Assembly (NCBI RefSeq): GCF_050003625.1
Contig: NC_134400.1
Coordinates: 58,098,066-58,162,065, forward strand
DNA: 64,000 nucleotides
Origin: Haematobia irritans
Taxonomy: Eukaryota; Arthropoda; Insecta; Diptera; Muscidae
Direction of reading: 5' to 3'
Below are positions 41,360-51,780 of this stretch, piece after piece. Each line of letters starts with the position of its first letter. The first letter of the stretch is position 1. The notes under the pieces were generated by a model, which saw only the letters and a program-made list of their open reading frames with translations, did not search any database and was not told the origin of the DNA. A program made the position numbers and the translations under genes.

Positions 41360-41716
41360 TTATTTGTTACTTTCTTCAGATGGGACTTCATACTTTTTAC
41401 GGCGGCCTCCCATAGGCCGCCCATATGTGGAGCGTAAGGGGATATATTTTTCTGCGTTTTTCAAAAAATTATTGTGTAGTTTAAAATTTGCACCAACGAA
41501 GTTTCGACCGTTGTCGGAGAACATGGTTTTCGGTAAACCACGACGTCCAGTAAATCTCGAAAACGCTGCGAAGAATGAATCAGCTGAGAGATCGGAACAA
41601 ACTTCAATATGGATCGCTCTCGTTGAGAAACACACAAAGATGGCTGCGTAACCCTTAATAATCTTTGCATTTCTTAAACTTGATGACTTAATATTAAACG
41701 GGCCAGCAAAGTCCAC
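41360..41716 (-). pseudogene. BEL-like integrase fragment
   Basis: MDFAGPFNIKSS (first catalytic Asp), CFSTRAIHIEVCSDLSADSF and LPKTMFSDNGRNFVGAN (second Asp), then WEAAVKSMKYEV-like codons in changed frames. The catalytic Glu region (normally PHMGGLWEAAVKS) is degraded, so the enzyme is inactive. Confidence 0.8.
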
Positions 41717-41835
41717 AACCGCATAAGTGAATGGTAGCGAAAAATTAACACGTTAAGGGGGAAGAGCCGCCATCAACTGATTTTGGAATTTTTGTTTATA
41801 TATGGTGCAAGTCTTGCACTCCCTTATACATTTTC

Positions 41836-42817
41836 TTATACAATTTTTAATACGGGGAATACAAAATCCTTTACACGGAGCATAATATTATATTCTGCAT
41901 GTAGAAGAATTTGGTGAGCATATCTTACAAAAAGCATGGCGAAATGAGATTTTTCTGGTATTATGACAGGATGTCGTTCGGAGTAGCTCAAGCCAGCATT
42001 TTGAAGTCTTGAATCAACTCTAAGTAGACCTTCCTTGTCTAAAAACGGATTTAGACTCAAGATATGACTTTTATTGTTGATTTGCTTTTTATCTTGAGGA
42101 TATTCGTATTCTCTAGGATAGTGAATGCGTTGGGCCAAAATAATCAAACGATTCTTTGTATAAACTATTTCAGCTGCGGTTAGATTTTTATTTTCAGGTT
42201 GAATTTTCTTGCGACATAATTTAACAAATCGAAACATATAACAAACGACAGGTAGTGCCCTGTTTAAAGATGAAAATCGCGAAGTTATGTCCTCTTGCAG
42301 TTCAAGATGAAATGTTGACACCTTCTTTGTTTACGGATGTACTATCGAATGTTCTTGGTTTTGGCCAAACTTCAATCGGTTGTTGAAGCCAGGATGGTCC
42401 ATGCCACCACAGTGAATTACTTACCAAATCTTGAGAAGAACACCCTCGTGTGTCCAAATCGGCAGGATTGTCCTCCGTTTTTACATGTTTCCACTGTGAT
42501 TCTCGAGTAATGTCCAAAATTTTCGTAACACGATTTGCTACAAACGTTTTTAAACTTTGCTGTGGCTTTTGTAGCCAGCCAAAGACGATGGGTGAGTCTG
42601 TCCATAAATATAGATCATATGATTGTCCGAAAGAGAATTTAAATTGTTTTAGCATTTTTGTAAGTAGCTCAGCACCACATAACTCGAGCTTTAGAATGGT
42701 GGTTCTCTTAAGTGGAGCTACTTTTATCTTTGCAACCAGTAGGTGACTGAAATTTATCAATAGTTCTAATATAAATTGCGCCGCAGTACGTCTTCTCCGA
42801 CGTGTCGCAAAATCCAT
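41836..42817 (-). pseudogene. BEL-like RNase H and integrase zinc-binding region
   Basis: 42817-42302 reads APLKRTTILKLELCGAELL, LWTDSPIVFGWLQ, VANRVTKILD and KTEDNPADLDTRG, the BEL-type RNase H. 42321-41836 continues with FRFVKLCRKKIQ, LNPFLDKEGLLRVDSRLQNA, HPVIIPEKSHFAMLFVRYAHQILLHA, the conserved region before the HHCC finger. The two are joined by a frame change. Confidence 0.8.
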
Positions 42818-43666
42818 GTATTTGGACCGGAGATCCTGGAGAAAAATTCGCGTATCGGGGGATTTTTATTTCGGCGATATTCGGCAAACTTTCGATAAAC
42901 GATTTCCATTTTATTAATAAAAGGGGTGGGATGCCTTCATCCCAATCTATCTTACCTTCCCACAACTTCTGCATAAGAAGCTTTGCTGTAATAACAATTG
43001 TCACTTTGTTGCTCCTGATGTGGGACTAATAGGTTCGACAGCATAGTAAAAAATATCATGTATGGCATTCCAGCGGATGTCTAATGTTTTAATGGTGCTG
43101 GAGTCGTCGATTTAAAAAAAATCTTCATCCAGAAGATCCTCCCGGACCAAATGTTCGAGAAGAACAGAATTATTTGCAGTCAGTTTTTTCAAGGGGAAGC
43201 ACGCTTCTTCTAATGTGTGTCCTTCTGACAACACATCATCAACATAAATTTCAGATCTCAAAATATCAGAAGCCCTGGGATATTGTTTTTTACAATCATC
43301 ACTTAACTGTTGCAGGGTCCGTAGGGCCAAGAAGGGCGCACAATTTATCCCAAATGTAACAGTTTTGAGTTGGAATTGTTTGGCAGTTTGATTTGCGCTG
43401 GGTCGAAAAATAATTTGTTGGAATTTTCTATCTTCAGGATGAATCAAAACTTGGCGATACATCTTCTGTATATCAGCTGTGAAGACATATTTATAGTATC
43501 GCCAACTGAGTACAATTTGCATTAAATCTGCTTGCAAAATTGGCCCAGCATATAACACATCATTCAAGGAGAACCCACTGTCTGTCTTTTTTGAGTCATT
43601 AAATACAACTTGCAATTTGGTTGATTTGCTCTCCGGCCTAATCACAGCGTGGTGAGGTAGAAACAA
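42708..43666 (-). pseudogene. BEL-like reverse transcriptase core
   Basis: Reads FLPHHAVIRPESKSTKLQVV, SGFSLNDVLYAGPILQADLM, TADIQKMYRQVLIHPEDRKF, FGINCAPFLALRTLQQL and the catalytic YVDDVLSEG, then stops at 43112. The connection domain (WDEGIPPLLLIKWKSFIESL, 43004-42708) is in another frame. The catalytic Asp residues are present. It is separated from the N-terminal part by the helentron-like insertion. Confidence 0.88.
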
Positions 43667-45640
43667 GTATAAACGGCCGTAAGTTCGGCCAGGGCGAATC
43701 TTACGTACCCTCCACCATGGATTGCGTAGAAACTTCTACGAAAGACTGTTATACACAATCGAATTACTCGAGTTGTGGTATCTTAAATCGTTTTCTAAAT
43801 TGTGAGTTAGTCCACACGTGGTATATATTAGACAAAAATGTATGTAAGTCTACAAATAATTACGAATCGATATGGACTTTTGCACGGTACGTAGGGAGCC
43901 AGAATTGAAATATGGGTGACGCTTATATGGGGGCTATATACAATTATGAACTTGATATGGACCAATTTTTTTTGTGGTTGGGGATCGATTTATCTGAGGG
44001 CTATATATAACTATAGACCGATATGGACCTAGTTAGGCATGGTTGTTAACGGCCATATACTAGCACAATATACCAAATTTCAACTGACTCGGAGGAAATT
44101 TGCTCATCCAAGAGGTTCCAAAACCAAATCTCGGGATCGGTTTATATGGGGGCTATATATGATTATGGACTGATATGGACCACTTTTGGCATGGTTGTTA
44201 AATATCATATAGTAAAACCGCGTACCAAATTTCAATCAGATCGGATGAATTTTGCTTCTCCAAAAGGCACCGGAGGTCAAATCTGGGGATCGGTCTATAT
44301 GGGGCTATATATAATTATGGACTGAACCAATTCATGCATGGTTGTTGGATACCATATACTAACATCACGTACCAAATTTCAACCGAGTCGGATGAATTTT
44401 GCTCTTCCAAGGGGCTCCGGAGGTCAAATCTGGGGATCGGTTTATATGGGGGCTATATATATAATGTTCGGACCGATTTCGACCAATTTTTGCATGGGTA
44501 TTTGAGGCCATATACTAACACCATGTACCAAATTTCAGCCGGATCGGATGAAATTTGCTTCTCTTAGAGGCTCCGCAAGCCAAATCTGGGTATCGGTTTA
44601 TATTGGGGCTATATATAATTATGGACCGATTTCGACCAATTTTTGCATGGTTGTTAAAGACCATATACTAACATTATGTACCAAATTTCAGCCGGATCGG
44701 AGGAAATTTTCTTCTCTTAGAGGCTCCGCAAGCCAAATCTGGGGATCTGTTTATATGGGGGCTATATATAATTATTGACCGATGTAGACCAATTTTTGCA
44801 TGGTTGTTAGAGACCATATACTAACACCATGTACCAAATTCCAGCCGGATCGGATGAAATTTGCTCCGCAAGCCAAATCGGGGGATCGGTTTATATGGGG
44901 GCTACATATATTTATTGAGCGATGTAGACCAATTTTTGCATAGTTGTTAGAGACCATATACTAACATCATGTACTAAATTTCAGCCGGATCGGATGAAAT
45001 TTTCTTCTCTTAGAGGCTCCGCAAGCCAAATCTGGGGATCGGTTTATATGGGGGCTATATATAATTATGGACCGATGTGGACAAATTTTTGCACGTTCAT
45101 TAGAGACCATATACTAACACCATATACCAAATTTCAGCCGGATCGGATGAAATTTGCTTCTCTTAGAGGCTCCGAAAGCCAAATCGGGGGATCGGTTTAT
45201 ATGGGGGCTATATATAATTATGGACCGATGTGGACCAATTTTTGCATGGTTGTTAGAGACCATATACTCACACCATGTACCAAATTTCAGCCGGATCGGA
45301 TGAAATTTGCTTCTCTTAGAGGGTCTGCAAGCCAAATTTGGGGGTCCCTTTATATGGGGGCTATACGTAAAAGTGGACCGATATGGCCCATTTGCAATAC
45401 CATCCAACCTACATCAATAACAACTACTTGTGCCAAGTTTCAAGTTGATAGCTTGTTTCGTTCGTAAGTTAGCGTGATTTCAACAGACGGACGGACGGAC
45501 GGACGGACGGACATGCTCAGATCGACTCAGAATTTCACCACGACCCAGAATATATATACTTTATGGGGTCTTAGAGTAATATTTCGATGTGTTACAAACG
45601 GAATGACAAAGCTAATATACCCCCATCCTAGGGTATAAAA
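43662..45640 (+). mobile_element. Helentron-like element, subfamily A, full-length copy inside BEL-like RT
   Basis: Starts AACAAGTATAAACGGCCG (43662), passes the degraded TTCGGCC hairpin and about ten tandem units. Six unit landmarks (agccaaatc) are at 44578, 44731, 44871, 45024, 45177 and 45330, mostly 153 bp apart with one 140-bp unit. Then a (GACG) core (45484-45510), CGACTCAGAATTT and the end hairpin ATACCCCCATCC...GGGTATAAAA (45617-45640). No target duplication, consistent with helitron-type insertion. Confidence 0.7.
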
Positions 45641-45673
45641 AAATTGTTTTTCAGCGGAAGTTTCAAAACTATA

Positions 45674-46674
45674 TCATGGCTCCATGTGATCCATGTTCAC
45701 ATATTCTTGAAGAACTTTCCGGTAAGAAATTTTGAGATCAGGAGTTTTCTCTAACGTTTTTTCCATGCGATGGAATTGGGCAAGTGCCATATTTCTAGAA
45801 TGTTCGAAATAAACTTTCTCTGGAAACTCTGCCTTAAAAGGAAGACGTACGACAAAACGGCCACCAGTTAAGCGAAAGGTTGCCTGCCGAAAAAAGTCTT
45901 CACAAAATTGATCTTCCTCTGATATAGGATTCGATCTTTCAGCTTCTTCGATCTCCCAAAATTGTCGTATTTGTTCATGTAGAAGAAAATCATCGGAACT
46001 TGATAAAATGGTTGAAAAAATATGAACATCCGCGGATAGTAAAGGACCGGACAAATACCACCCAAAATAAGATTCTCGCGCTTCAAGGCCGCTTTCGATA
46101 ATAGATCGAACACCATTTAAATTTATAGAAGGCAATTAATCACTTCCAATTATCATGTCAATAGGTCCCGGCTTAAAGAAATTAGGGTCTGCTAACTTTA
46201 AATCATTTAGATCAAGGAGATTTTCAATTCTAGCTTGCTTTGACGGCAAAAAATGTGTAAGCTTTGGCACAGCGAGTGCATTTGCTTTAATTTTAAAATT
46301 CAATATCTTTGATTTTATATTAACGCAGCATAATGATTTTGAGTTATCAACAACCGTCCCATCGAGCCCAGAAATTTGAAAGTAACTATAGGGAGGTTTA
46401 AGATTTGTTGAACTCGTCTTGATATGAACGTTCTTTCCGACCCTGCATCTAAGAGAACACGTAACGTAAACAATTCTACTGCATGGTCAATGTCAATAAG
46501 AGCCGTAGGTAAAATAGTCCCGCCATTTTGAGTGAAATGCGCTTGAACATTAGTTGACTGAGAACTGGTGCTGGGTATTTCTGAAGGCGCTGAAGAGGAA
46601 ACTGGTTGTTCTAAAGCTTGCACTTGTTCTCGGCGAGAACTATTTTTTCTTTCGTTGGATTCACGATGAAGCAT
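45674..46674 (-). pseudogene. BEL-like protease and N-terminal RT region
   Basis: 46674-46315 holds a retropepsin-like LRVLLDAGSERTFISRRVQQILNLP; the Asp-X-Gly is DAG. 46135-45674 reads RQFWEIEEAER, EEDQFCEDFFRQATFRLTGGRFVVRLPFK, MALAQFHRMEKTL and YRKVLQEYVNMDHMEP, the region that precedes the RT core, and ends next to the helentron-like insertion. Confidence 0.8.
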
Positions 46675-46764
46675 GGTATGATGCTTCTTATTACATTTTG
46701 AGCATGATCTGGCACTCGTGCAATTTGATTTAAAATGTGATGGAGAAAGACAGTTCGAGCAGTA

Positions 46765-47882
46765 TTAGTTTGAGTATACATATTTGAGACGATCGTTGAC
46801 CGAAAGTGATTTAAAATAATTGCAATTGCGCAATGGATGATTACGATTACATTTTTGTTTATCCGATTCTATATTGGATACGAAAGATTGAGATTTTTGC
46901 TGTTGTCCATGATTTTCTCTCGAGTTGGATTTTCGAAAATCGGAGATTGTTTCTATTATTTCAATTCGTTTGGACAGAAAAGAATTCATTTGCAACCTAG
47001 TTGGTAACTCTTTATGATTGCAGAGAGAATCTTCCCAGGCACGTAAAGTATCCTCTGGAAGTTTTGTGGAACAGAGGTGGACCAATATGGGGTCCCAATT
47101 ATCCGTAATCCAATTTAAAAATTGACAAACTGTCATTGATACCACTTTGTATCTGGCGAATAGATTTTGGGATCTCCATTTGAATTGATGGTAAACCGAA
47201 AAGTTGTTTTATCTGTCAATGAACTAAAATTCTTGTATTTTGATAACACGTTACTAGCGCATCCCATGCCAGCTGTAAATTTCCATCTACCAGATCAAAC
47301 TTGTTCACGATTTGGTAGGCCTCCCTCTCGCTTTGCTTCGCAAGTAGTAAAGCTTTTGCGCTGGCGATAATTCGGGATGATTCGTTTGGACAGAAAAGAA
47401 CTCATTTGCAACCTAGTTGGTAACTCTTTATGATTGCAGAGAGAATCTTCCCAGGCACGTAAAGTATCCTCTGGAAGTTTTGTGGAACAGAGGTGGACCA
47501 ATATGGGGTCCCAATTATCCGTATTGATTTTGTAGGATTTAAAAATTGACAAACTGTCATTGATACCACTTTGTATCTGGCGAATAGATTTTGGGATCTC
47601 CATTTGAATTGATGGTAAACCGAAAAGTTGTTTTATCTGTCAATGAACTAAAATTCTTGTATTTTGATAGCACGTTACTAGCGCATCCCATGCCAGCTGC
47701 AAATTTCCATCTACCAGATCAAACTTGTTCACGATTTGGTAGGCCTCCCCCTCGCTTTGCTTCGCAAGTAGTAAAGCTTTTGCACTGGCGATAATTCGGG
47801 ATGATTCGAGAAAACAGCTGTAAAAATATCCCGAAACGCCGGCCATTTCGAATAACCCCCTTCGAATGGGTGGGTATCGCAA
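46765..47882 (-). pseudogene. BEL-like gag, C-terminal half, internally duplicated
   Basis: WDPILVHLCSTKLPEDTLRAWEDSLC and the neighbouring VVNKFDLVDGNLQLAWDALV type sequence occur twice, from a tandem duplication (46965-47380 and 47381-47805, about 98% identical). The distal part has a CX2C-like knuckle region degraded near 46700-46760. Frames are broken, including at the GGGG run preceding EAYQIVNKF in both copies. Confidence 0.8.
46965..47805. repeat. ~416/424-bp tandem duplication inside BEL-like gag
   Basis: The two units start TTCGTTTGGACAGAAAAGAA at 46965 and 47381. They differ by a few substitutions and an 8-bp length change near 47100/47525 (ATCCAATTT versus TTGATTTTGTAGGATTT). Both carry the same frame disruption, so the break predates duplication. 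Confidence 0.85.
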
Positions 47883-48247
47883 GGTGGGAGCTTGAGAGAA
47901 GAAAACCCAGGTTGGATCATCGATGTCTCCATTCTGAGAGACTCATCTGCCTTTAACTGTGACCTTCTTTTTCGCATTTCTATCATTTTGGTCTTACATT
48001 TTCTGTAAGCTAAACTTGCCTCTTTATATTTTGTGGTAGCCGTTCCACCAAATTCGTTCGTTAAAGACTCATCCTCACCTGTCATTATTTCTTCGAATGA
48101 AACAGTAAGCTTGGACCAACGTCTTTCCAATTCAGCATGCTCCACGTCGAGCTGAGAAATATTGATGTCATCTTTTGCAAATTTACAGTTATTACAAAAT
48201 TGTATTACCTGACCGTGGTTGTAGAGATATTTTCTACGTGCCGCCAT
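47729..48247 (-). pseudogene. BEL-like gag N-terminus (DUF1759-like)
   Basis: Begins MAARRKYLYNHGQVIQF at 48247 and includes a coiled-coil-like stretch (VEHAELERRWSKLTVSFEEI, YRKCKTKMIEMRKRR) and SSLKLPPCDTHPFEGGYSKWPAFRDIFTAVF. That last region is the start of the conserved gag core of BEL/Pao elements. It then shifts frame at about 47750. Confidence 0.8.
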
Positions 48248-49519
48248 ATTTTATTATACCCTCCATCATAGGATGGGGGTATATTAACTTTGTCATTCCG
48301 TTTGTAACACATCGAAATATTGCTCTAAGACCCCATAAAGTATATATATTCTGGGTCGTGGTGAAATTCTGAGTCGATCTAAGCATGTCCGTCCGTACGT
48401 CTGTTGAAATCACGCTAACTTCCGAACGAAACAAGCTATCGACTTGAAACTTGGCACAAGTAGTTGTTATCGATGTAGGTCGGATGGTATTGAAAATGGG
48501 CCATATCGGTCCACTTTTACGTATAGCCCCCATATAAAGGGATCCTCAGATTTGGCTTGTGGATCCTCTAAGAGAAGCATATTTCATCCGATCAGGCTGA
48601 AATTTGGTACATGGTGTTGGTATATGGTCTCTAACAATCATGCAAAAATTGGTCCACATCGGTCCATAATTATATATAGCCCCCATATAAACCGATCCCC
48701 AGATTTGGCTTGCGAAGCCTCAAAGAGAAGCAAATTGCATCCGATCCGGCTGAAATTTGGTACATGGTGTTGGTATATGGTCTCTAACAACCGTGCAAAA
48801 AATGGTTCACATCGGTTCATAATTATATATAGCGCCCATATAAACCGATCCCCAGATTTGGGTTCCGGAGCCTCAAAGAGAAGCGAATTTCATCCGATCC
48901 GCCTGAAATTTCGTAAATGATATTGGTATATGGTCTCTAACAACCATGCAAAAATTTGTCCACATCGGTTCATAATTATATATAGCCCCCATATAAGCCG
49001 ATCCCCAGATTTGGCTTGCGAAGTCTCCAAGGGAAGCAAATTTCACCCAATCCGGTTGTAATTTTGAACATGGTGTTAGTATATGATCTTTAACAACCGT
49101 GCCAGAATTGGTCCATATCGGTCCATAATTATATATAGCCCCCATATAAAACGTTCTCCAGATTTGACCTCCGGAGCATCTTGGAGGAGCAAAATTCATC
49201 CGATCCGGTTCAAATTAGGAACGTGGTGTTAGTATATGGTCGCTAACAACCATACCAAAATGGTCCAATCACACAAAAATTGGTCCATATCGGTTCATAA
49301 TCATGGTTGCCACTAGAGCCAAAAATATTCTACCAAAATTTTATTTCTATAGAAAATTTTGTCAAAATTTTATTTCTATAGAAAATTTTGTGAAAATTTT
49401 ATTTCTATAGAAAATTTTGTTAAAATTTTATTTCTGTAGAAAATTTTGTCAAAATGTTATGTCTACTTTGTCAAACTGAATTATGTACGTATTGGATCGA
49501 TCTTTTTTGATTATATATA

Positions 49520-50453
49520 AAGGGTGATTTGTTAAGAGCTTGATAACTTTTTTAAAAAAAAAAACGCATAAAATTTGCAAAATCTCATCGGTTCTTTATT
49601 TGAAACGTTAGATTGGTCCATGACATTTACTTTTTGAAGATAATTTCATTTAAATGTTGACCGCGGCTGCGTCTTAGGTGGTCCATTCGGAAAGTCCAAT
49701 TTTGGGCAACTTTTTCGAGCATTTCGGCCGGAATAGCCCGAATTTCTTCGGAAATGTTGTCTTCCAAAGCTGGAATAGTTGCTGGCTTATTTCTGTAGAC
49801 TTTAGACTTGACGTAGCCCCACAAAAAATAGTCTAAAGGCGTCAAATCGCATGATCTTGGTGGCCAACTTACCGGTCCATTTCTTGAGATGAATTGTTCT
49901 CCGAAGTTTTCCCTCAAAATGGCCATAGAATCGCGAGCTGTGTGGCATGTAGCGCCATCTTGTTGAAACCACTTGTCAACCAAGTTCAGTTCTTCCATTT
50001 TTGGCAACAAAAAGTTTGTTAGCATCGAACGATAGCGATCGCCATTCACCGTAACGTTGCGTCCAACAGCATCTTTGAAAAAATACGGTCCAATGATTCC
50101 ACCAGCGTACAAACCACACCAAACAGTGCATTTTTCGGGATGCATGGGCAGTTCTTGAACGGCTTCTGGTTGCTCTTCACTCCAAATGCGGCAATTTTGC
50201 TTATTTACGTAGCCATTCAACCAGAAATGTGCCTCATCGCTGAACAAAATTTGTCGATAAAAAAGCGGATTTTCTGCCAACTTTTCTAGGGCCCATTCAC
50301 TGAAAATTCGACGTTGTGGCTCGTTAGTAAGTCTATTCATGATGAAATGTCAAAGCATACTGAGCATCTTTCTCTTTGACACCATGTCTGAAATCCCACG
50401 TGATCTGTCAAATACTAATGCATGAAAATCCTAACCTCAAAAGAATCACCCTT
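49520..50453 (-). mobile_element. Internally deleted mariner-like element, copy 2
   Basis: 934 bp, AAGGGTGATT tips with TA on both sides (49518-49519 and 50454-50455). The relative at 22262-22310 lacks it (ttgatttaatataaccacg versus ttgattata-[element]-tataccacg), giving an empty site. Nearly identical to the copy at 34145. Confidence 0.9.
49627..50340 (-). CDS. Mariner-type transposase catalytic domain, second copy
   Basis: 237 residues, same as the product at 34253-34966 except for one substitution (VDKWFQQDG here, VDMWFQQDG there). It also lacks the DNA-binding N-terminus. Two open copies of the same truncated frame suggest both were spread recently by a full-length enzyme from elsewhere in the genome. 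Confidence 0.85.
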   Translation of the reverse strand: MNRLTNEPQRRIFSEWALEKLAENPLFYRQILFSDEAHFWLNGYVNKQNCRIWSEEQPEAVQELPMHPEKCTVWCGLYAGGIIGPYFFKDAVGRNVTVNGDRYRSMLTNFLLPKMEELNLVDKWFQQDGATCHTARDSMAILRENFGEQFISRNGPVSWPPRSCDLTPLDYFLWGYVKSKVYRNKPATIPALEDNISEEIRAIPAEMLEKVAQNWTFRMDHLRRSRGQHLNEIIFKK

Positions 50454-50655
50454 TATATACCACGTATGGACTTACATACAATTTAGAAGATGGTGTTAGG
50501 AGATTTTAAGATACCTTGCCATCGGCAAGCGTTACCGCAACTTAAGTAATCCGATTGTGTATTGCAGTGTTTAGAAGAAGTTTCTACGCAATCCATGATG
50601 GAGGGTACATAAGCTTCGGCCTGGCCGAACTTACGGCCGTATATACTTGTTATTT

Positions 50656-51117
50656 TCATACCCTCCACCATAGGATGGGGGGTATATTAACTTTGTCATT
50701 CCGTCTAAGACCCCATAAAGTATATATATTCTGGGTCGTGGTGAAATTCCGAGTCGATCTGTCCGTCCGTCCGTCCGTCTGTTGAAATCACGCTAACTTC
50801 CGAACGAAACAAGCTGTCAACTTGAAATTTGGCACAAGTAGTTGGGCCATATCGGTCCACTTTTACGTATAGCCCCCATATAAACGGACCCCCAAATTTG
50901 GCTTGCAGACCCTCTAAGAGAAGCAAATTTCATCCGATCCGGCTGAAATTTGGTACATGGTGTTAGTATATGGTCTCTAACAACTATGCAAAAATTGGTC
51001 CACATCGGTCCCCAGATTTGAACCGATCCCCAGATTTGACCTCCGCTGCCTTGTGGAGAAGCAAAATTCATCCGATCTTTTTGAAATTTGGTACGTGGTG
51101 GTAGTATATGATATTTA
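50656..51117 (-). mobile_element. Helentron-like element, subfamily A, short deleted copy
   Basis: Head-to-tail with the previous copy: hairpin CCCTCCACCATAGGATGGGGGG (20-nt core quoted only in part), core GTCCGTCCGTCCGTCTG (50761-50780), and about two units with internal deletions. It is cut at 51117 where a subfamily B/C start, AACAAGTAAGTAAAGTCGGGCGG, begins. Confidence 0.6.
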
Positions 51118-51328
51118 ACAAGTAAGTAAAGTCGGGCGGTCCGATTATATTATACCCTTCACCATTATGTAGACCAAAATTTGTGTTACCATATCTGATT
51201 TATATCTGAAAAGATTTGGGGACAATTTTTTGTACTTCTACAAAATCGCTAGAATTAAAAATTAAATCGGCTAATACCCTGGGATGAAACACAATGTTAG
51301 TAAAAAAAACAAGTAAGGAAAGTCTAAA

Positions 51329-51330
<2 letters not shown>

Positions 51331-51396
<66 letters not shown>
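51331..51396. repeat. (TA)n tract, left part
   Basis: About 66 bp of uninterrupted TA directly adjoining the LTR element. It is one tract with 59085-59253 before insertion. Confidence 0.9.
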
Positions 51397-51402
<6 letters not shown>

Positions 51403-51743
51403 TATATTTAAATTTAATTAATTTTTTAAAAAAAGGTTTCGCAGCCTTCACGGCCTGCGAACTTTATTGTTTCAAGTTAAAATCAGAACTAACTTAAAAC
51501 TAAACATCAATAAAACTTATTACTTAAAGAATATTTGCTGATGTAGATGCATTGTTGCACACGCCGGTCGAGTTACGTGGGAAACTGCATGCACTTCGTT
51601 TCCCTAGGTTTCGTTGACACCGTTGTCAGGTATTCTGCTGACGCTATGTCTGTTTGGCTGGCACATGTTGATGATGGTATTTGGTAGTGTTAATATAATA
51701 TTTTGTTATTTTGGTGCAATGTTAAATATAATATTCCTTAACT
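51397..51743 (-). repeat. 3' LTR of the errantivirus-type element
   Basis: 347 bp; in element sense it begins AGTTAAGG and ends TTTAAT. It contains AATAAA (51468-51463) as poly(A) signal. The boundary against the TA tract is ambiguous by one base: a 346-bp LTR gives a TATA target duplication. Confidence 0.92.
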
Positions 51744-51754
51744 CCTCCCCCTTT
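51744..51754 (-). promoter_or_regulatory. Polypurine tract
   Basis: In element sense AAAGGGGGAGG immediately precedes the 3' LTR start AGTTAAGG, the expected primer for plus-strand synthesis. A 6-bp hairpin CATACG-TCCT-CGTATG (51760-51775) lies just before it. Confidence 0.88.
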
Positions 51755-51780
51755 AAGTCCATACGTCCTCGTATGGATTG

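Larger units (their letters stand above)
39830..48247 (-). mobile_element. Decayed BEL/Pao LTR-type retrotransposon, split by a helentron-like insertion
   Basis: On the minus strand, gag (DUF1759-like), protease, RT, RNase H, integrase and a C-terminal DUF5641-like segment follow in the normal BEL/Pao order, then a zinc-knuckle ORF. Frames are broken repeatedly. No pair of LTRs is recognisable: the 5' side abuts a helentron-like copy at 48253 directly before the gag start, and the 3' limit is uncertain. A 1.98-kb helentron-like element (43662-45640) separates the N-terminal part of the RT from its core. Confidence 0.8.
48253..50652 (-). mobile_element. Helentron-like element, subfamily A, composite copy interrupted by a mariner element
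   Basis: Same architecture as 20507-22487: hairpin, GTCC core, 153-bp units at 48548, 48701, 48854, 49006 and 49159 (five, two fewer than its relative), the hAT-derived satellite fragment 49306-49470, and the terminal TTCGGCCTGGCCGAA hairpin (50612-50626). A mariner deletion derivative lies at 49520-50453. Confidence 0.7.

Noticed and set aside
44300..45400. Regularly spaced repeats resembling a CRISPR array
   Set aside because: The units are 153 bp, contiguous and homologous throughout, with no unique spacers, in a eukaryotic transposable element.
44994..45467. 157-aa open frame with internal repeats, and similar frames at 8664, 21180, 48444 and others
   Set aside because: They lie entirely in 153-bp helentron-like tandem units and are open on both strands. 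They are products of repeat periodicity, not genes.
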